Origin: Archangium gephyra
Lineage (GTDB): Bacteria; Myxococcota; Myxococcia; Myxococcales; Myxococcaceae
DNA length: 64,000 nt
Assembly (NCBI RefSeq): GCF_001027285.1
Contig: NZ_CP011509.1
Location: forward strand, 3,294,501-3,358,500
Direction: 5' to 3'
How positions within the stretch are numbered: the first letter of the stretch is position 1; each line of letters opens with the position of its first letter. Positions 34,252 through 43,253 of the stretch are shown one piece after another. The notes below the pieces were generated by a model, which saw only the letters and a list, made by a program, of their open reading frames with translations, was not told the DNA's origin and ran no database searches. A program made the position numbers and the translations under genes.

Positions 34252-35682
34252 ATGACTCCTTCCTCACCCCCCCAGCCCGTCGCGTGGGAGCGGAGAATCG
34301 CCGTCCTGGGCGCGCTGCTCGCCATCGCGGTGGTGGCGCTCAAGCGGGGCCGGCAGCACCCGGACGAGGTCTTCCAATTCCTGGAGCCGGCCCATGGGCT
34401 GGCCTTCGGGTATTGGCTCCCGGCCTGGGAGTGGGTGGAGGGCCTGCGCAATTGGGCCGTGCCCGGAGTGCTTGGAGGGGTGCTCGCGCTGTGCGGACGG
34501 ATGGGGCTCGAGCATCCGTGGGCGCTGGCCTCGGTGGTGTGGGTCTGCTGTGCCGCCGCGCAGGCCTGGGGCACCGTGGCGCTGTTCCGGCTCGTCGAGG
34601 AGCGGGATGGCCGTGAGGCCGCGCTCCTGGCCTCGGCCGTCCACGTCACCTGGGGCGGGTGGCTCCTCTATGCCGCGAGGCCCCTGGCGGACTCGCTGAG
34701 CGTGGCCCCGTTGCTCGGCGCGCTCCTGTGGGCCTGGCGCGCCCGGGCCCGGGACGGCCTGCGCGAGGGCTTCTGGAGTGGTGTGCTGCTGGGCCTGGCC
34801 TTCGTGGTGCGCTACCCCTCGGCGGTGTTCGGTGTGCCCATCGCCGTGAGCCTGCTCATGGCGCGGCGCTGGCGCTCGCTGGCGGGCGGAGCGTTGGGCG
34901 TGGGCGCGGTGCTCCTGGGGCTCGGCCTGCTCGACTGGCTCACCTGGGGCGCGCCCTGGCACACGCTCTGGAAGTACTTCGAGTTCAACATCCTCATCGG
35001 AGGCTCGGAGAAGTTCGGCACGCAGCCCGCGTGGTGGTACCTGCCCAAGCTGTTGGGCATGGTGCCGCTGCTGCTCGTCTGGCACTTCGGGCGAGGGCTG
35101 GCCCGGCGAGATGTGCTCGGGGGCTCCTTCGTCTTCTACCTCGGGGTGATGTCGCTGCTCGCGCACAAGGAGCTCCGCTTCCTGGCGCCGCTGCTGCCGC
35201 TCTTCGTGGTCCTCGCCGCGGGCCCGGCCTGGCGCACCCTCTCTCCGTGGATTCGCTCCCGGAAGGTGATGGGCGGGCTCGTGGGGGCGTACGCGCTCTC
35301 CTCCCTGGCGGCGGCCACCGTGCAGATGCCGAACGCGTTGGCCACGGATCAGATCGACGCGCTCGTCTTCGCCGGGCGGGATGCCTCACTCACCGGGCTC
35401 ATCGTCGCGGGCCAGCAGGAATGGAATGTCAGCGGCCGTTTCTACCTGCGCCGTGACGTGCCACTGCTCGTGCGCCCCGACAATCTGGTGCGGGAACTGG
35501 ACGGCGCGCTCACGGAGACACAGTTCTCGCACGTGCTCGTGAACGGAGCGGCACTCGGGGAGCGGCAGGTGGAGGCCGCCGGATTCTGCGTCCTGCGGCG
35601 GTGGGGCAAGGTGGTGCTCTGGAAGCGCTGCCCCTCCGCGCGTGGCTCCGGGGCACTGCTCACGTCACCTTCCGGGCCGTGA
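34252..35682 (+). CDS. GT22-like (Alg9/GPI mannosyltransferase-like) polytopic glycosyltransferase
   Basis: 476-aa protein with about ten hydrophobic segments. Near the N-terminus is HPDEVFQFLEPAHGLAFG (His36-Asp38-Glu39), and further on AHKELRFLAPLLPL; both are hallmarks of the GT22 family, which in eukaryotes transfers mannose from dolichol-phosphate-mannose onto GPI and N-glycan precursors. Bacterial members are less known and presumably use a polyprenyl-phosphate sugar. I placed the start at MTPSSPPQPV; the frame opens 37 codons earlier. No other GPI-like gene is present. The product glycan is unknown. Confidence 0.8.
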   Translation: MTPSSPPQPVAWERRIAVLGALLAIAVVALKRGRQHPDEVFQFLEPAHGLAFGYWLPAWEWVEGLRNWAVPGVLGGVLALCGRMGLEHPWALASVVWVCCAAAQAWGTVALFRLVEERDGREAALLASAVHVTWGGWLLYAARPLADSLSVAPLLGALLWAWRARARDGLREGFWSGVLLGLAFVVRYPSAVFGVPIAVSLLMARRWRSLAGGALGVGAVLLGLGLLDWLTWGAPWHTLWKYFEFNILIGGSEKFGTQPAWWYLPKLLGMVPLLLVWHFGRGLARRDVLGGSFVFYLGVMSLLAHKELRFLAPLLPLFVVLAAGPAWRTLSPWIRSRKVMGGLVGAYALSSLAAATVQMPNALATDQIDALVFAGRDASLTGLIVAGQQEWNVSGRFYLRRDVPLLVRPDNLVRELDGALTETQFSHVLVNGAALGERQVEAAGFCVLRRWGKVVLWKRCPSARGSGALLTSPSGP

Positions 35683-35721
35683 AGGTGACGCAGGCGCTCG
35701 GGGTATGAACCGGAGCGCCTG
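35663..35721. terminator. two tandem hairpins between convergent genes
   Basis: The first stem is CGTCACCTTC / GAAGGTGACG (10 bp, 8-nt loop, spanning the GT22 stop codon). The second is CAGGCGCTC / GAGCGCCTG (9 bp, 13-nt loop). Their place between two converging genes suggests a bidirectional terminator. No T-tract is seen. Confidence 0.55.
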
Positions 35722-35729
35722 GAACCGGC

Positions 35730-36986
35730 TCACTGCACGAAGGTGAGCGCGCCCGCGGGCAGCGGGGTGCCCGAGGGCCACAGCACGTAGGCCGAGCGGC
35801 GGGAGTGGTCCCACGCCTTCAGCAGCTCCTCGCGCTTGTACGTCACGTTCACCAGCTCGTCGTTCGGGAAGGCGGGATCGTTGCAGATGACGTCCCCCTC
35901 CGGCGTGAAGCCCTTCACCACGATGAGGTGCCCGTCCGAGCGCTCGATGGGCGAGCCGCTCAACTCCCCCTTCTCGTAGGCGATGCTGATGCTGACGGGA
36001 ATCCCCTCGGCGATGAGCCGCTCCACCTGCGCGAACGAGTCGAAGCGCGCCACCAGCCCGTGCAGCGCCCCGTCCCCGATCGCCGAGCCATAGGCGGTGT
36101 TGAAGGGCCAGTTGCCCGTGCCGTCGTACACCGTGTCATACGTGTACTCGGCCGCCACGGGCACCGGCACCACGAGCTCGTTGCGGCCCAGCTTCTGGCC
36201 CCAGTACGCCAGGATCATCGACACCGAGGTGGGCGAGCACCAGACGCCTCCCTTGGGCGGGTAGAGCATCTGCGAGCGGCCCGGCACCTCCAGCACCGTG
36301 CCCCAGGCGCGCTTGTCCGAGGGCTCCTCCGCGGCCTTGCGGCTCGAGTCCGTCATCGCCGCCGTCAGTGCACGCACGCGCGGGCTCACCCCGGGCTTGG
36401 AGGAGAAGAGCCACACCTTCATGCGCAGCCCATCCGCCTTCTTCTTGAGCACCAGCGTGTCGGTGAAGACCTTGCCGCGCTCGTCCTCCTGCCGGTCCTT
36501 GCTGTGTCGCGCCACGGTGCCGTTGTCGAAGGCCCAGACGCCGAAGTCGTAGTCCTTCGTCCACTCGCCCTCGACGCGCGCGGCGAGCGTCAGCCGCACC
36601 CACGTGCCCGGCGGCGTCAGCACGTCGAACGAGGGCACCACGTTGTCGAAGCCACCCGTGATGGTGTGCTCCTCCGAGGCCGCGTTGCCGAAGACGTAGC
36701 TGCCCGCGGGCAGCGGCGCCTGCGCGTTGGGCGGCGTGTGGCTGGGGAACGGATCCGCCTCGGAGCGGGCCGTGGCCGCGTCGAGCTCGAGCGCCCCCTC
36801 GGCGGTGAGCGCGGTGCCCTCGCGGGTGAAGCGCTCGAAGTCACGCGTCAGCGCGCTCTTCCTCCAGATCTTCGCCACCGGGCCTTGCTCCTCGGGTGTG
36901 GGCCGGGCCTGCCACGCGCAGGCCGTCAGCGTGGATGCCAATAGGACCAGAAACAGCGGATGCCGGGTCTTCGTCGGGGTCATCAT
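35730..36986 (-). CDS. lipoprotein with a C39-like papain-fold peptidase domain
   Basis: 418-aa lipoprotein (lipobox STLTAC, Cys23). Residues about 95-210 form a beta-rich domain. Residues about 235-400 are a C39_2-like cysteine peptidase: Cys250 in GGVWCSPTSVSMILAYWG, His353 in SDGHLIVVKGF and Asp370 in CNDPAF. It probably acts in the periplasm or at the cell surface. The start is the first of two adjacent Met codons before the signal peptide. It follows the M20 peptidase gene by 40 bp on the same strand, so the two may be co-expressed. Confidence 0.83.
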   Translation of the reverse strand: MMTPTKTRHPLFLVLLASTLTACAWQARPTPEEQGPVAKIWRKSALTRDFERFTREGTALTAEGALELDAATARSEADPFPSHTPPNAQAPLPAGSYVFGNAASEEHTITGGFDNVVPSFDVLTPPGTWVRLTLAARVEGEWTKDYDFGVWAFDNGTVARHSKDRQEDERGKVFTDTLVLKKKADGLRMKVWLFSSKPGVSPRVRALTAAMTDSSRKAAEEPSDKRAWGTVLEVPGRSQMLYPPKGGVWCSPTSVSMILAYWGQKLGRNELVVPVPVAAEYTYDTVYDGTGNWPFNTAYGSAIGDGALHGLVARFDSFAQVERLIAEGIPVSISIAYEKGELSGSPIERSDGHLIVVKGFTPEGDVICNDPAFPNDELVNVTYKREELLKAWDHSRRSAYVLWPSGTPLPAGALTFVQ

Positions 36987-37026
36987 GAGGCTCGCTCGGG
37001 TGCTGCCGGGGAAGGGGTCCAAGGGC

Positions 37027-38436
37027 TCACTTCGCCAGCTCGGACAGGAGTTGGTAGACGAACTCGGCGCCGGGCTGGAGCGAGGCCGAGGGGATGCGCT
37101 CATTGGGCGCGTGGGCCGTGCGCGCGTCGTCCGGCGTGAGGGCGAACAGGTCGATGCCGTAGGCGTGGATGCCCGCCCGGCGCAGTTCGGTGGACTCGGT
37201 GGTGCCGGTGGACATGCGCGGGAAGACGGGGGCGCCCGGCCACACCTTCTTCGCGGCGGCGGTGGCGGCGCGGAACATCGCGTTGTCTCCCACCGGCGAG
37301 GCGGGTGAGTCCGGCGGCGTCATGTTCAGCTCCACCTGGATGTCCTTGTCCGCCACGGCCTCGACGAGCCGGGCCCGGAACGCCTGGATGTCCTCGTCCG
37401 GGAGCAGCCGGCAGTTGATGGTGGCCTCGGCGGTGGCGGGGATGACGTTGGGCCGGGTGCCTGCGTTGAAGACGGTGGGCACGCAGGTGGTGCGCAGCAC
37501 GGCGGCCAGGGCCGGCTCCAGCCGGGCGATGGCATCCACCGCCTCCTGGGGCGGGCTGTCCGGCGAGGCCGCGAGCCGCTTCAGCGCCTCGCCCAGCTCG
37601 CCGCCCGTCACCTTCACGCGGCCCTCCACGTTCAGCCGGGTGACAGGGGTGAGCCGGGTGGGGAAGGTGAGCGAGCCGACGCGGGCCACCGCCGCCGCCA
37701 GCCGCACCATCGGGTTGGGCGCGGCAGGTGGGACGGAGGAGTGTCCGCCGGGGCCGGTGGCCTTCAGCGTCACGTTGCGCGACACCCGCTCCGCTGCCTG
37801 GAGGTTGACGAAGCGCACCCGGCTCCGGTCCTCGGACAGCTCCGTGAGACCTCCCTCGTTGATGGCGAGCTCCGCCTCGCGCAGCTCGGGGTGGTGCTCC
37901 AACAGCTTGTCGATGCCGGCCTTGCCGCCCGCCTCCTCGTCCGCGCTGAGCACCAGCACCACGTCGCGCTTCAGCTTCACCTTGTCACTCGTGAGCCTGC
38001 GCAACGCCAGCACGCTGGCCGCGGCCATTCCCTTGTTGTCCTGGACGCCGCGTCCGTAGAGGAAGCCATCGCGCTCGGTGAGCACCCACGGATCCGACGC
38101 CCACTCCTCGCGTCTGGCCGGGACCGTGTCCAGGTGGGCGAGCACCAGCACGGGGCGCGCGCCGCCAGTACCCTTCAGCCGCGCGATCAGGTGGGCGCGT
38201 CCGGGCACGGGCTCGAAGAGCTGGGACTCGATGCCGGCCTCACGCAGCCAGCGCGCGGCCACCTCGGCGGCGGCGGTCTCGTTGCCCGGCGGGTTGGAGG
38301 TGTCCACGGCGATGAGCTCGGTGAGCAGCGCGCGCATCTCCTCGGCCGCCCGGGGCGGGGCGCTTCGGGACGGTGCGGCGGCGTGGCCGCAACCCGGCAC
38401 GGCCAGGAGGGCGAGAGCGAAGAACAGGGGGCGCAT
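37027..38436 (-). CDS. M20-family metallopeptidase lipoprotein
   Basis: 469-aa zinc peptidase with lipobox VPGC (Cys16). Metal ligands and catalytic residues are all visible: HLDTVP (His101, Asp103), GVQDNKG (Asp133) and DEEAGG (catalytic Glu167, ligand Glu168). A dimerisation domain (about 220-330) interrupts the catalytic domain, as is usual. M20 enzymes release amino acids from peptides or acylated amino acids; surface or periplasmic location points to nutrient peptides. Divergent from the dipeptide epimerase gene. Confidence 0.92.
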   Translation of the reverse strand: MRPLFFALALLAVPGCGHAAAPSRSAPPRAAEEMRALLTELIAVDTSNPPGNETAAAEVAARWLREAGIESQLFEPVPGRAHLIARLKGTGGARPVLVLAHLDTVPARREEWASDPWVLTERDGFLYGRGVQDNKGMAAASVLALRRLTSDKVKLKRDVVLVLSADEEAGGKAGIDKLLEHHPELREAELAINEGGLTELSEDRSRVRFVNLQAAERVSRNVTLKATGPGGHSSVPPAAPNPMVRLAAAVARVGSLTFPTRLTPVTRLNVEGRVKVTGGELGEALKRLAASPDSPPQEAVDAIARLEPALAAVLRTTCVPTVFNAGTRPNVIPATAEATINCRLLPDEDIQAFRARLVEAVADKDIQVELNMTPPDSPASPVGDNAMFRAATAAAKKVWPGAPVFPRMSTGTTESTELRRAGIHAYGIDLFALTPDDARTAHAPNERIPSASLQPGAEFVYQLLSELAK

Positions 38437-38482
38437 GCCGCCAGTCTATGGTAAGCGCCGCACTCCCTGGGAGGCTCATCGC

Positions 38483-39508
38483 ATGTCACTTCCGATGGAT
38501 GTCCGAGTCATCGAGCTACCCCTCCGCCACGCCTGGACGATCTCGCGGGGGACCAGCACTTCGAAGCGCAACGTCATCGTCGAGCTGCGTGAGGGCAACC
38601 TCGTAGGCCGCGGCGAGGCCGCCCCCAACGTGCGCTACGGCGAGTCCGCCGAGACGGTGACGGCCGCGCTCGAGAAGCTCGCCCCGGCGCTCGATGGCGA
38701 CCCGCGTCATTTCCGCCTCCTGTCCGAGCGCATCGAGGAGGCCCTGCCGGGCAACCACGCGGCGAAGGCGGCGCTGGACATCGCGCTGCACGACCTGGCG
38801 GGCAAGCGCCTCGGGGTGCCGCTCTACCGGATGCTGGGCTTGGATCCCTCGCGCATGCCCATCACGTCGTTCTCCATCGGCATCGACGATCCGGCGGCCA
38901 TGGCCCAGAAGGTGCGGGAGGCCGAGCCGTACCCGGTGTTGAAGATCAAACTGGGCGCGCAGTCGGTGCGCGAGATGTTCGGCGCGGTGCGGGCCGCCAC
39001 GCCCAAGACGGTGCGGGTGGATGCCAACGAGGCGTGGACGCCGGACGAGGCGTTGAAGCACATCGAGTGGCTGGCGACGCAGGGCGTGGAGCTGGTGGAG
39101 CAGCCGTTGCCCGCGGCGGATGTCGAGGGCGCGAAGTGGTTGCGCCAGCGCTCGCCGCTGCCGCTGGTGGCGGACGAGGCGTTGATGATGGCCTCGGACG
39201 TGCCGAAGCTGGCCGAGGGCTACCACGGCATCAACGTGAAGCTGCAGAAGTGCGGCGGCATCCGCGAGGCGCTGCGCATCATCGAGACGGCGCGCTCCTG
39301 CGGGTTGAAGATCATGCTGGGGTGCATGGTGGAGACGTCGGTGGGCATCGCCGCGGGCGCGCACCTGGGGCCCCTGGTGGACTGGCTGGACCTGGACGGC
39401 AACCTGCTCATCTCGGCGGAGCCCTTCCAGGGGCATCCCGTGGTGGACGGGCACATCCGCCTGGGTGAGGGACACGGACTGGGCGTGGAGCCGCGGTCCG
39501 CTCCATGA
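38483..39508 (+). CDS. dipeptide epimerase (enolase superfamily)
   Basis: 341 aa, full length. The enolase-superfamily acid/base lysines are KIK (154 and 156) and Lys253 in NVKLQKCGG. Metal ligands are Asp180 (RVDANEAW), Glu206 (LVEQP) and Asp231 (VADEA). The pattern is that of L-Ala-D/L-Glu-type dipeptide epimerases, which help recycle murein or degrade peptides. GGGAGG lies 8 nt upstream of the chosen start. The stop overlaps the DUF819 start by ATGA, suggesting a transport-linked function. Exact dipeptide specificity cannot be read from sequence. Confidence 0.9.
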   Translation: MSLPMDVRVIELPLRHAWTISRGTSTSKRNVIVELREGNLVGRGEAAPNVRYGESAETVTAALEKLAPALDGDPRHFRLLSERIEEALPGNHAAKAALDIALHDLAGKRLGVPLYRMLGLDPSRMPITSFSIGIDDPAAMAQKVREAEPYPVLKIKLGAQSVREMFGAVRAATPKTVRVDANEAWTPDEALKHIEWLATQGVELVEQPLPAADVEGAKWLRQRSPLPLVADEALMMASDVPKLAEGYHGINVKLQKCGGIREALRIIETARSCGLKIMLGCMVETSVGIAAGAHLGPLVDWLDLDGNLLISAEPFQGHPVVDGHIRLGEGHGLGVEPRSAP

Positions 39509-40707
39509 CGGAGCCGCTCGTCCAGAGCCCGATGGCGGTGCTCACGGTGCTGCTGGCCGTGCTGGCGCTGCTCTTCTACGCCGAGCGGCACCCGGTGGTG
39601 GGGCGCGTCTTCAAGGTCCTGCCCATCCTCGTGCTCGTCTATTTCGTCCCCACGCTGCTGTCGAACACGGGCGTCATCCCCACGAAGTCGGAGCTCTACG
39701 GCTTCGTGTCGGCGTACCTGCTGCCGACGAGCCTGGTGCTCCAGGTGCTGTCGATGGATCTGCCGGCCATCTCCCGGCTGGGGCGCAGCGCGGTGGTGCT
39801 CTTCCTGGCGGGGACGGTGGGCATCATCCTCGGAGGGCCCATCGCGTATCTGCTGCTGGGCTGGCTGGTGCCGGCGGAGCTCGGAGACCAGGCCTGGAAG
39901 GGGCTGGCGGCGCTCAGCGGCTCGTGGATCGGCGGCAGCGCCAACTTCGTGGCCATCGGGCAGAGCATCGGCACGCACGACAACACCCTGAGCATGTTGG
40001 TGGTCGTGGACGTGGGCGTGTCGAACATGTGGACGGCGGTGCTGCTCTACTTCGCTGGCCGCGAGCTGGCCATGGACACGCGCATGGGCGCGGACCGGCG
40101 GGCCATCGACGTGGTGCGCGAGCAGATGGAGCGCTTCCAGGCCTCGGTGCTCCGGCCCGCGAGCCTGACGGACCTGGTGTGGATCCTCACCCTCGGGTTC
40201 GGCACGACGGTGGCGTGCACGGCGGTGGCGAAGCTCCTGCCGGACATCGGCACCATCATCACGGGCTTCACCTGGGTGGTGCTCCTGGTGACGACGGTGG
40301 GCGTCGCGATGTCCTTCACCCCCCTGCGCAAGCTGGAGGGCGCCGGGGCCAGCCGGGTGGGCATGCTGTTCCTCTACGTGCTGGTGATGACCATTGGCGC
40401 CCGGGCCGACTTCCGGCGGCTGATGGACGCGCCCGCGCTGGTGGCGGTGGGCATGGTGTGGATGGCCATCCACGCGGCCTTCATCCTGGGGACGCGGCGG
40501 CTGCTGCGTGCGCCCATCTTCTTCGCGGCCGTGGGCTCGCAGGCCAACGTGGGCGGAGCGGCCTCGGCGTCCGTGGTTGCGGCGGCCTTCCACCCGTCGC
40601 TCGCGCCCGTGGGCGTCATGCTGGCGGTGGCCGGCTACGTGCTGGGCACCTATGGCGGACTGGTGTGCGCGGTGCTGCTGGAGCAGGTGTACCGGATCCT
40701 CCACTGA
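39505..40707 (+). CDS. DUF819 family polytopic membrane protein
   Basis: 400-aa inner-membrane protein with about ten transmembrane segments. LSGSWIGGSANFVAIGQSIG near 135-155 and GSQANVGGAASASVVAAAFHPSLAPVG near 345-371 are the paired half-repeat motifs of the DUF819 family, thought to be a transporter-like fold. ATGA coupling to the dipeptide epimerase suggests it handles the same dipeptide or its products. Transport activity is inference. Confidence 0.88.
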   Translation: MTEPLVQSPMAVLTVLLAVLALLFYAERHPVVGRVFKVLPILVLVYFVPTLLSNTGVIPTKSELYGFVSAYLLPTSLVLQVLSMDLPAISRLGRSAVVLFLAGTVGIILGGPIAYLLLGWLVPAELGDQAWKGLAALSGSWIGGSANFVAIGQSIGTHDNTLSMLVVVDVGVSNMWTAVLLYFAGRELAMDTRMGADRRAIDVVREQMERFQASVLRPASLTDLVWILTLGFGTTVACTAVAKLLPDIGTIITGFTWVVLLVTTVGVAMSFTPLRKLEGAGASRVGMLFLYVLVMTIGARADFRRLMDAPALVAVGMVWMAIHAAFILGTRRLLRAPIFFAAVGSQANVGGAASASVVAAAFHPSLAPVGVMLAVAGYVLGTYGGLVCAVLLEQVYRILH

Positions 40708-40731
40708 GATTCGCGGCCTGAAGCCCGTGGA

Positions 40732-41736
40732 TCACCGGCGGCGACCGCGATCCCGTGTCTCCTCGATGAGCCGCACCGCCTCGTGGGTTCCGTTGACGTA
40801 GGAGGGCACGGGCCGCTCGGGGCATGACGTGGACCCGCCGCGCAGCAGCTCCTTCACACGCTCGAGGGCTTCGTCGAGCGTGGAGATGCGCTTGGAATCC
40901 CGGAGCCGCAGCGCCTGCCGGTCATAGAGCCGGGGCCGGGCGATGGCCACCAGCGGTGTTCCCGTGGCGCGCGCCTCCTGGACGGTGTTGTAGCCGCCCG
41001 CGCCCACCAGGACGTCGATGCCTCGCATCACCGACAGCGCGGGCCAGAGCCTCGGCGGAGTGCTGGGCGACAGCAGCCGGACGAGCGCGCGCGGGCCGGG
41101 CATGCGCTGGAGCCTCTCCGCGAGCGCGGCGGACTCGTCCACCTCTTCAGCGCGGCCACAGGCCAGCACGGCCACCACGGGCACCGTCTCCTCTCCGGCG
41201 GGGACGCCCAGCTTGCTGCGTGCGGTGGGGACATCCAGCAGCTCCCCGGCATCGAGCAGGAGCCACGGCGGCGTGCTCGCGGCGCGCGGGTGGTGGGCGA
41301 AGGGCGCGGGCTCGCCGGGGACGAGCAACCGGTCGAAGGTGTCGATGAACCGCGCCAGCCCGAAGCGCTCCACGTAGTCCGGGTGCAGGTCCCGGTGCAC
41401 GAGCACCTTGCACGCCTTCACCTCGGGCAGCAGCGGTGCGAGCTCTCCGCCGAGCCCGCGCGGGAAGGTGTCCACGACGAGCACCTCGGGACGGACCCGG
41501 TCGAGCAGCCGCTCGATGGCCTCGCGCACGGCGTGCTTGTCGAGCTCCGCGCCGAGCCGGTGGACGTTGCCCTCGCCCAGCTCGGCCTCCAGCGCCAGCC
41601 CGGGAGCGAAGGGGCTGTTCGTGACGAGCTCCACCCGGTGGCCTCTCCGCCGGGCCGCGCGACCGAGCGCCATGGCCCGCGTGAGGTGCCCCATGCCTCC
41701 GCCGAGCGCGTACAGGAGCCAGCGTTCTCCGCTCAT
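40732..41736 (-). CDS. MurG-like GT-B glycosyltransferase
   Basis: 334 aa. The N-terminal GGGMGHLTRAMALG (12-25) is the Gly-rich loop of MurG/GT28-type enzymes, and GAGGYNTVQEA (245-255) is the nucleotide-sugar region of the second Rossmann half, followed by RPRLYDRQALR. The length is near that of MurG, but the acceptor-side motifs of true MurG are not evident, so it is probably another sugar transferase. It shares direction and a 3-bp gap with the zinc-finger-like gene. Acceptor unknown. Confidence 0.8.
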   Translation of the reverse strand: MSGERWLLYALGGGMGHLTRAMALGRAARRRGHRVELVTNSPFAPGLALEAELGEGNVHRLGAELDKHAVREAIERLLDRVRPEVLVVDTFPRGLGGELAPLLPEVKACKVLVHRDLHPDYVERFGLARFIDTFDRLLVPGEPAPFAHHPRAASTPPWLLLDAGELLDVPTARSKLGVPAGEETVPVVAVLACGRAEEVDESAALAERLQRMPGPRALVRLLSPSTPPRLWPALSVMRGIDVLVGAGGYNTVQEARATGTPLVAIARPRLYDRQALRLRDSKRISTLDEALERVKELLRGGSTSCPERPVPSYVNGTHEAVRLIEETRDRGRRR

Positions 41737-41739
41737 GGC

Positions 41740-42159
41740 TCAGCTTCCGCCCATGTCCTCCTCGAACTCGTCCTGGTCCCGGGCGCGCTGGCGCAGAGGC
41801 AGGCCATCGGCCTCGGTGAAGTCGTTGGGATCGTTGGAGTCGTTGAGGGCGTCATGGCCCCAGTAGCCATGGCCGTAGTAGCCGTAGCCCCGGTAGTAGT
41901 AGCTGGAATAGAGGTAGGGATCCGAGTCCACGCCCTCGGGAGCGCGGCGGAACTTCGCCGCTCCGGCCTCTTCCTTGCGGGTGGCCTTGAAGCACGCGGT
42001 GCAGATCTGCTGCTGGTTCCACGGATGCGAGTGCTCGGCGCAGATGGGCTTGTCACACTGCCCGCACCGCTGGGTGGCGGGCCGGGGGCAGTCATGCGCG
42101 AAGAGGAAGCCGGCTCTCTCCTGACAGGCACTGGGCATCTCGCGAGAGGGAGGGGACAT
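41740..42159 (-). CDS. small zinc-finger-like protein with Tyr/Gly-rich segment
   Basis: 139 aa. Residues 22-56 have a CxxC...CxxH...CxxC pattern (CGQCDKPICAEHSHPW, CTACF) resembling a B-box-type zinc finger. Residues 79-102 are Tyr/Gly-rich (SSYYYRGYGYYGHGYWGHD), followed by an acidic tail. No signal peptide. No named family known to me. Three bp separate it from the MurG-like gene, so it is likely co-translated. Confidence 0.65.
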   Translation of the reverse strand: MSPPSREMPSACQERAGFLFAHDCPRPATQRCGQCDKPICAEHSHPWNQQQICTACFKATRKEEAGAAKFRRAPEGVDSDPYLYSSYYYRGYGYYGHGYWGHDALNDSNDPNDFTEADGLPLRQRARDQDEFEEDMGGS

Positions 42160-42193
42160 AGGTGCTTGCGATTTCCTGGAGGCGCCGCGTGGC

Positions 42194-43147
42194 TCACGCG
42201 CGCGAGTGCACGGCCTTCTTGTCGAGGGCTCGTGACAGGTTGAGGATCTGGTAGAGGCTCAGCAACGCCGTGGCCACCACCCTTTGGCCGTTCAAGGGCG
42301 CGGCCTCGGTGCTCCTGTTGCCGGGGCTGCTCCCGGGGCTCGGAGGGGGCTCGCTATGACCGGCGACCCACGGAATGCGCAGGTGGAGCGTCATGTCGAC
42401 GCGGTCCGCCTCCACGGTGAGGTTCTTGATCTGGGTGCCCGTGATCATCTGCACGGCGCCTCTGGCGCTGGAGCCGAGCCGTTCGAGGTGCTGGTACCGC
42501 TCGGGCTTCACGCGGAGCCGCACGCGCAGGAACGCAGCCGACAGCTGCTTGCTCTTGGACTTCATCTTTCCCCGGGCGTTGGTCTTCGTCCGGTTGCGCA
42601 GCTGGACGCGCTCGGTCATCTCCAGGCGGAAGTGCGTCCCATCCAGCAGCCGCCCCTGCAGGGAGAGCCACGGATCCAGATAGTGCTTCACCGTCCAACC
42701 ACTCCGGGTGCTGCCCTCGTTCTGGTACTTGTCCGAGTGCGTCGCCGGACGCAGGTCGAGCTCGAGCGTCACCGGCTCGTCTGGAGAGATGTCGGCCTGG
42801 AGCAGCCACACCACGCGCCAGGTCAGCTCGTAGCGCCGGTTCTCCAGGTTGAGCCGCTGGTAGCGGCTGCGCAGGATGAAGGCGGTGATGCCCACGAGCG
42901 CCAGCACCGTTCCGCCCCAGGCCAGCGGCATCCCGATACCTTCGCCGCTCATCCCGAGCATGCCCACGAACAAGCAGAGCACGCCGGCGGCCAGGGTGAC
43001 TCTGCCCACGGTCGTGGCCCGGGCCTGCTTCTTCTCATGGTGGGCATCGAGCTGTCCCAGCTGCTGGAGCTCCTCGAGCACCTGGGGGCAGGGGACGGTG
43101 GCGCGGTAGATGGGCTCGTTGCTGAACTGCTCGAGGTTGACGGCCAA
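42194..43147 (-). CDS. uncharacterised protein with two transmembrane segments
   Basis: Two adjacent hydrophobic segments (about 45-95 of this form) follow a short soluble N-terminus. The remaining 200 or so residues are beta-rich with LELDLRP and QLRNRTKTNARGK. No known family. The start is uncertain: a TTG gives NLEQFSNEPIY near the N-terminus and avoids overlap with the divergent GT4 gene, while an ATG 42 codons upstream (end 43273) would overlap that gene's start. I prefer the TTG, with moderate confidence. Confidence 0.6.
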   Translation of the reverse strand: MAVNLEQFSNEPIYRATVPCPQVLEELQQLGQLDAHHEKKQARATTVGRVTLAAGVLCLFVGMLGMSGEGIGMPLAWGGTVLALVGITAFILRSRYQRLNLENRRYELTWRVVWLLQADISPDEPVTLELDLRPATHSDKYQNEGSTRSGWTVKHYLDPWLSLQGRLLDGTHFRLEMTERVQLRNRTKTNARGKMKSKSKQLSAAFLRVRLRVKPERYQHLERLGSSARGAVQMITGTQIKNLTVEADRVDMTLHLRIPWVAGHSEPPPSPGSSPGNRSTEAAPLNGQRVVATALLSLYQILNLSRALDKKAVHSRA

Positions 43148-43253
43148 GGTCCGCTCTCGGAGTGAAAGGGAGCAGGAGCGTAGGAGTCCACCCTCGCACC
43201 GGTCAATCAGGGGGTTGGTGCCGAGCACTCCCAGGCGGGATACTGCGTGGGCC

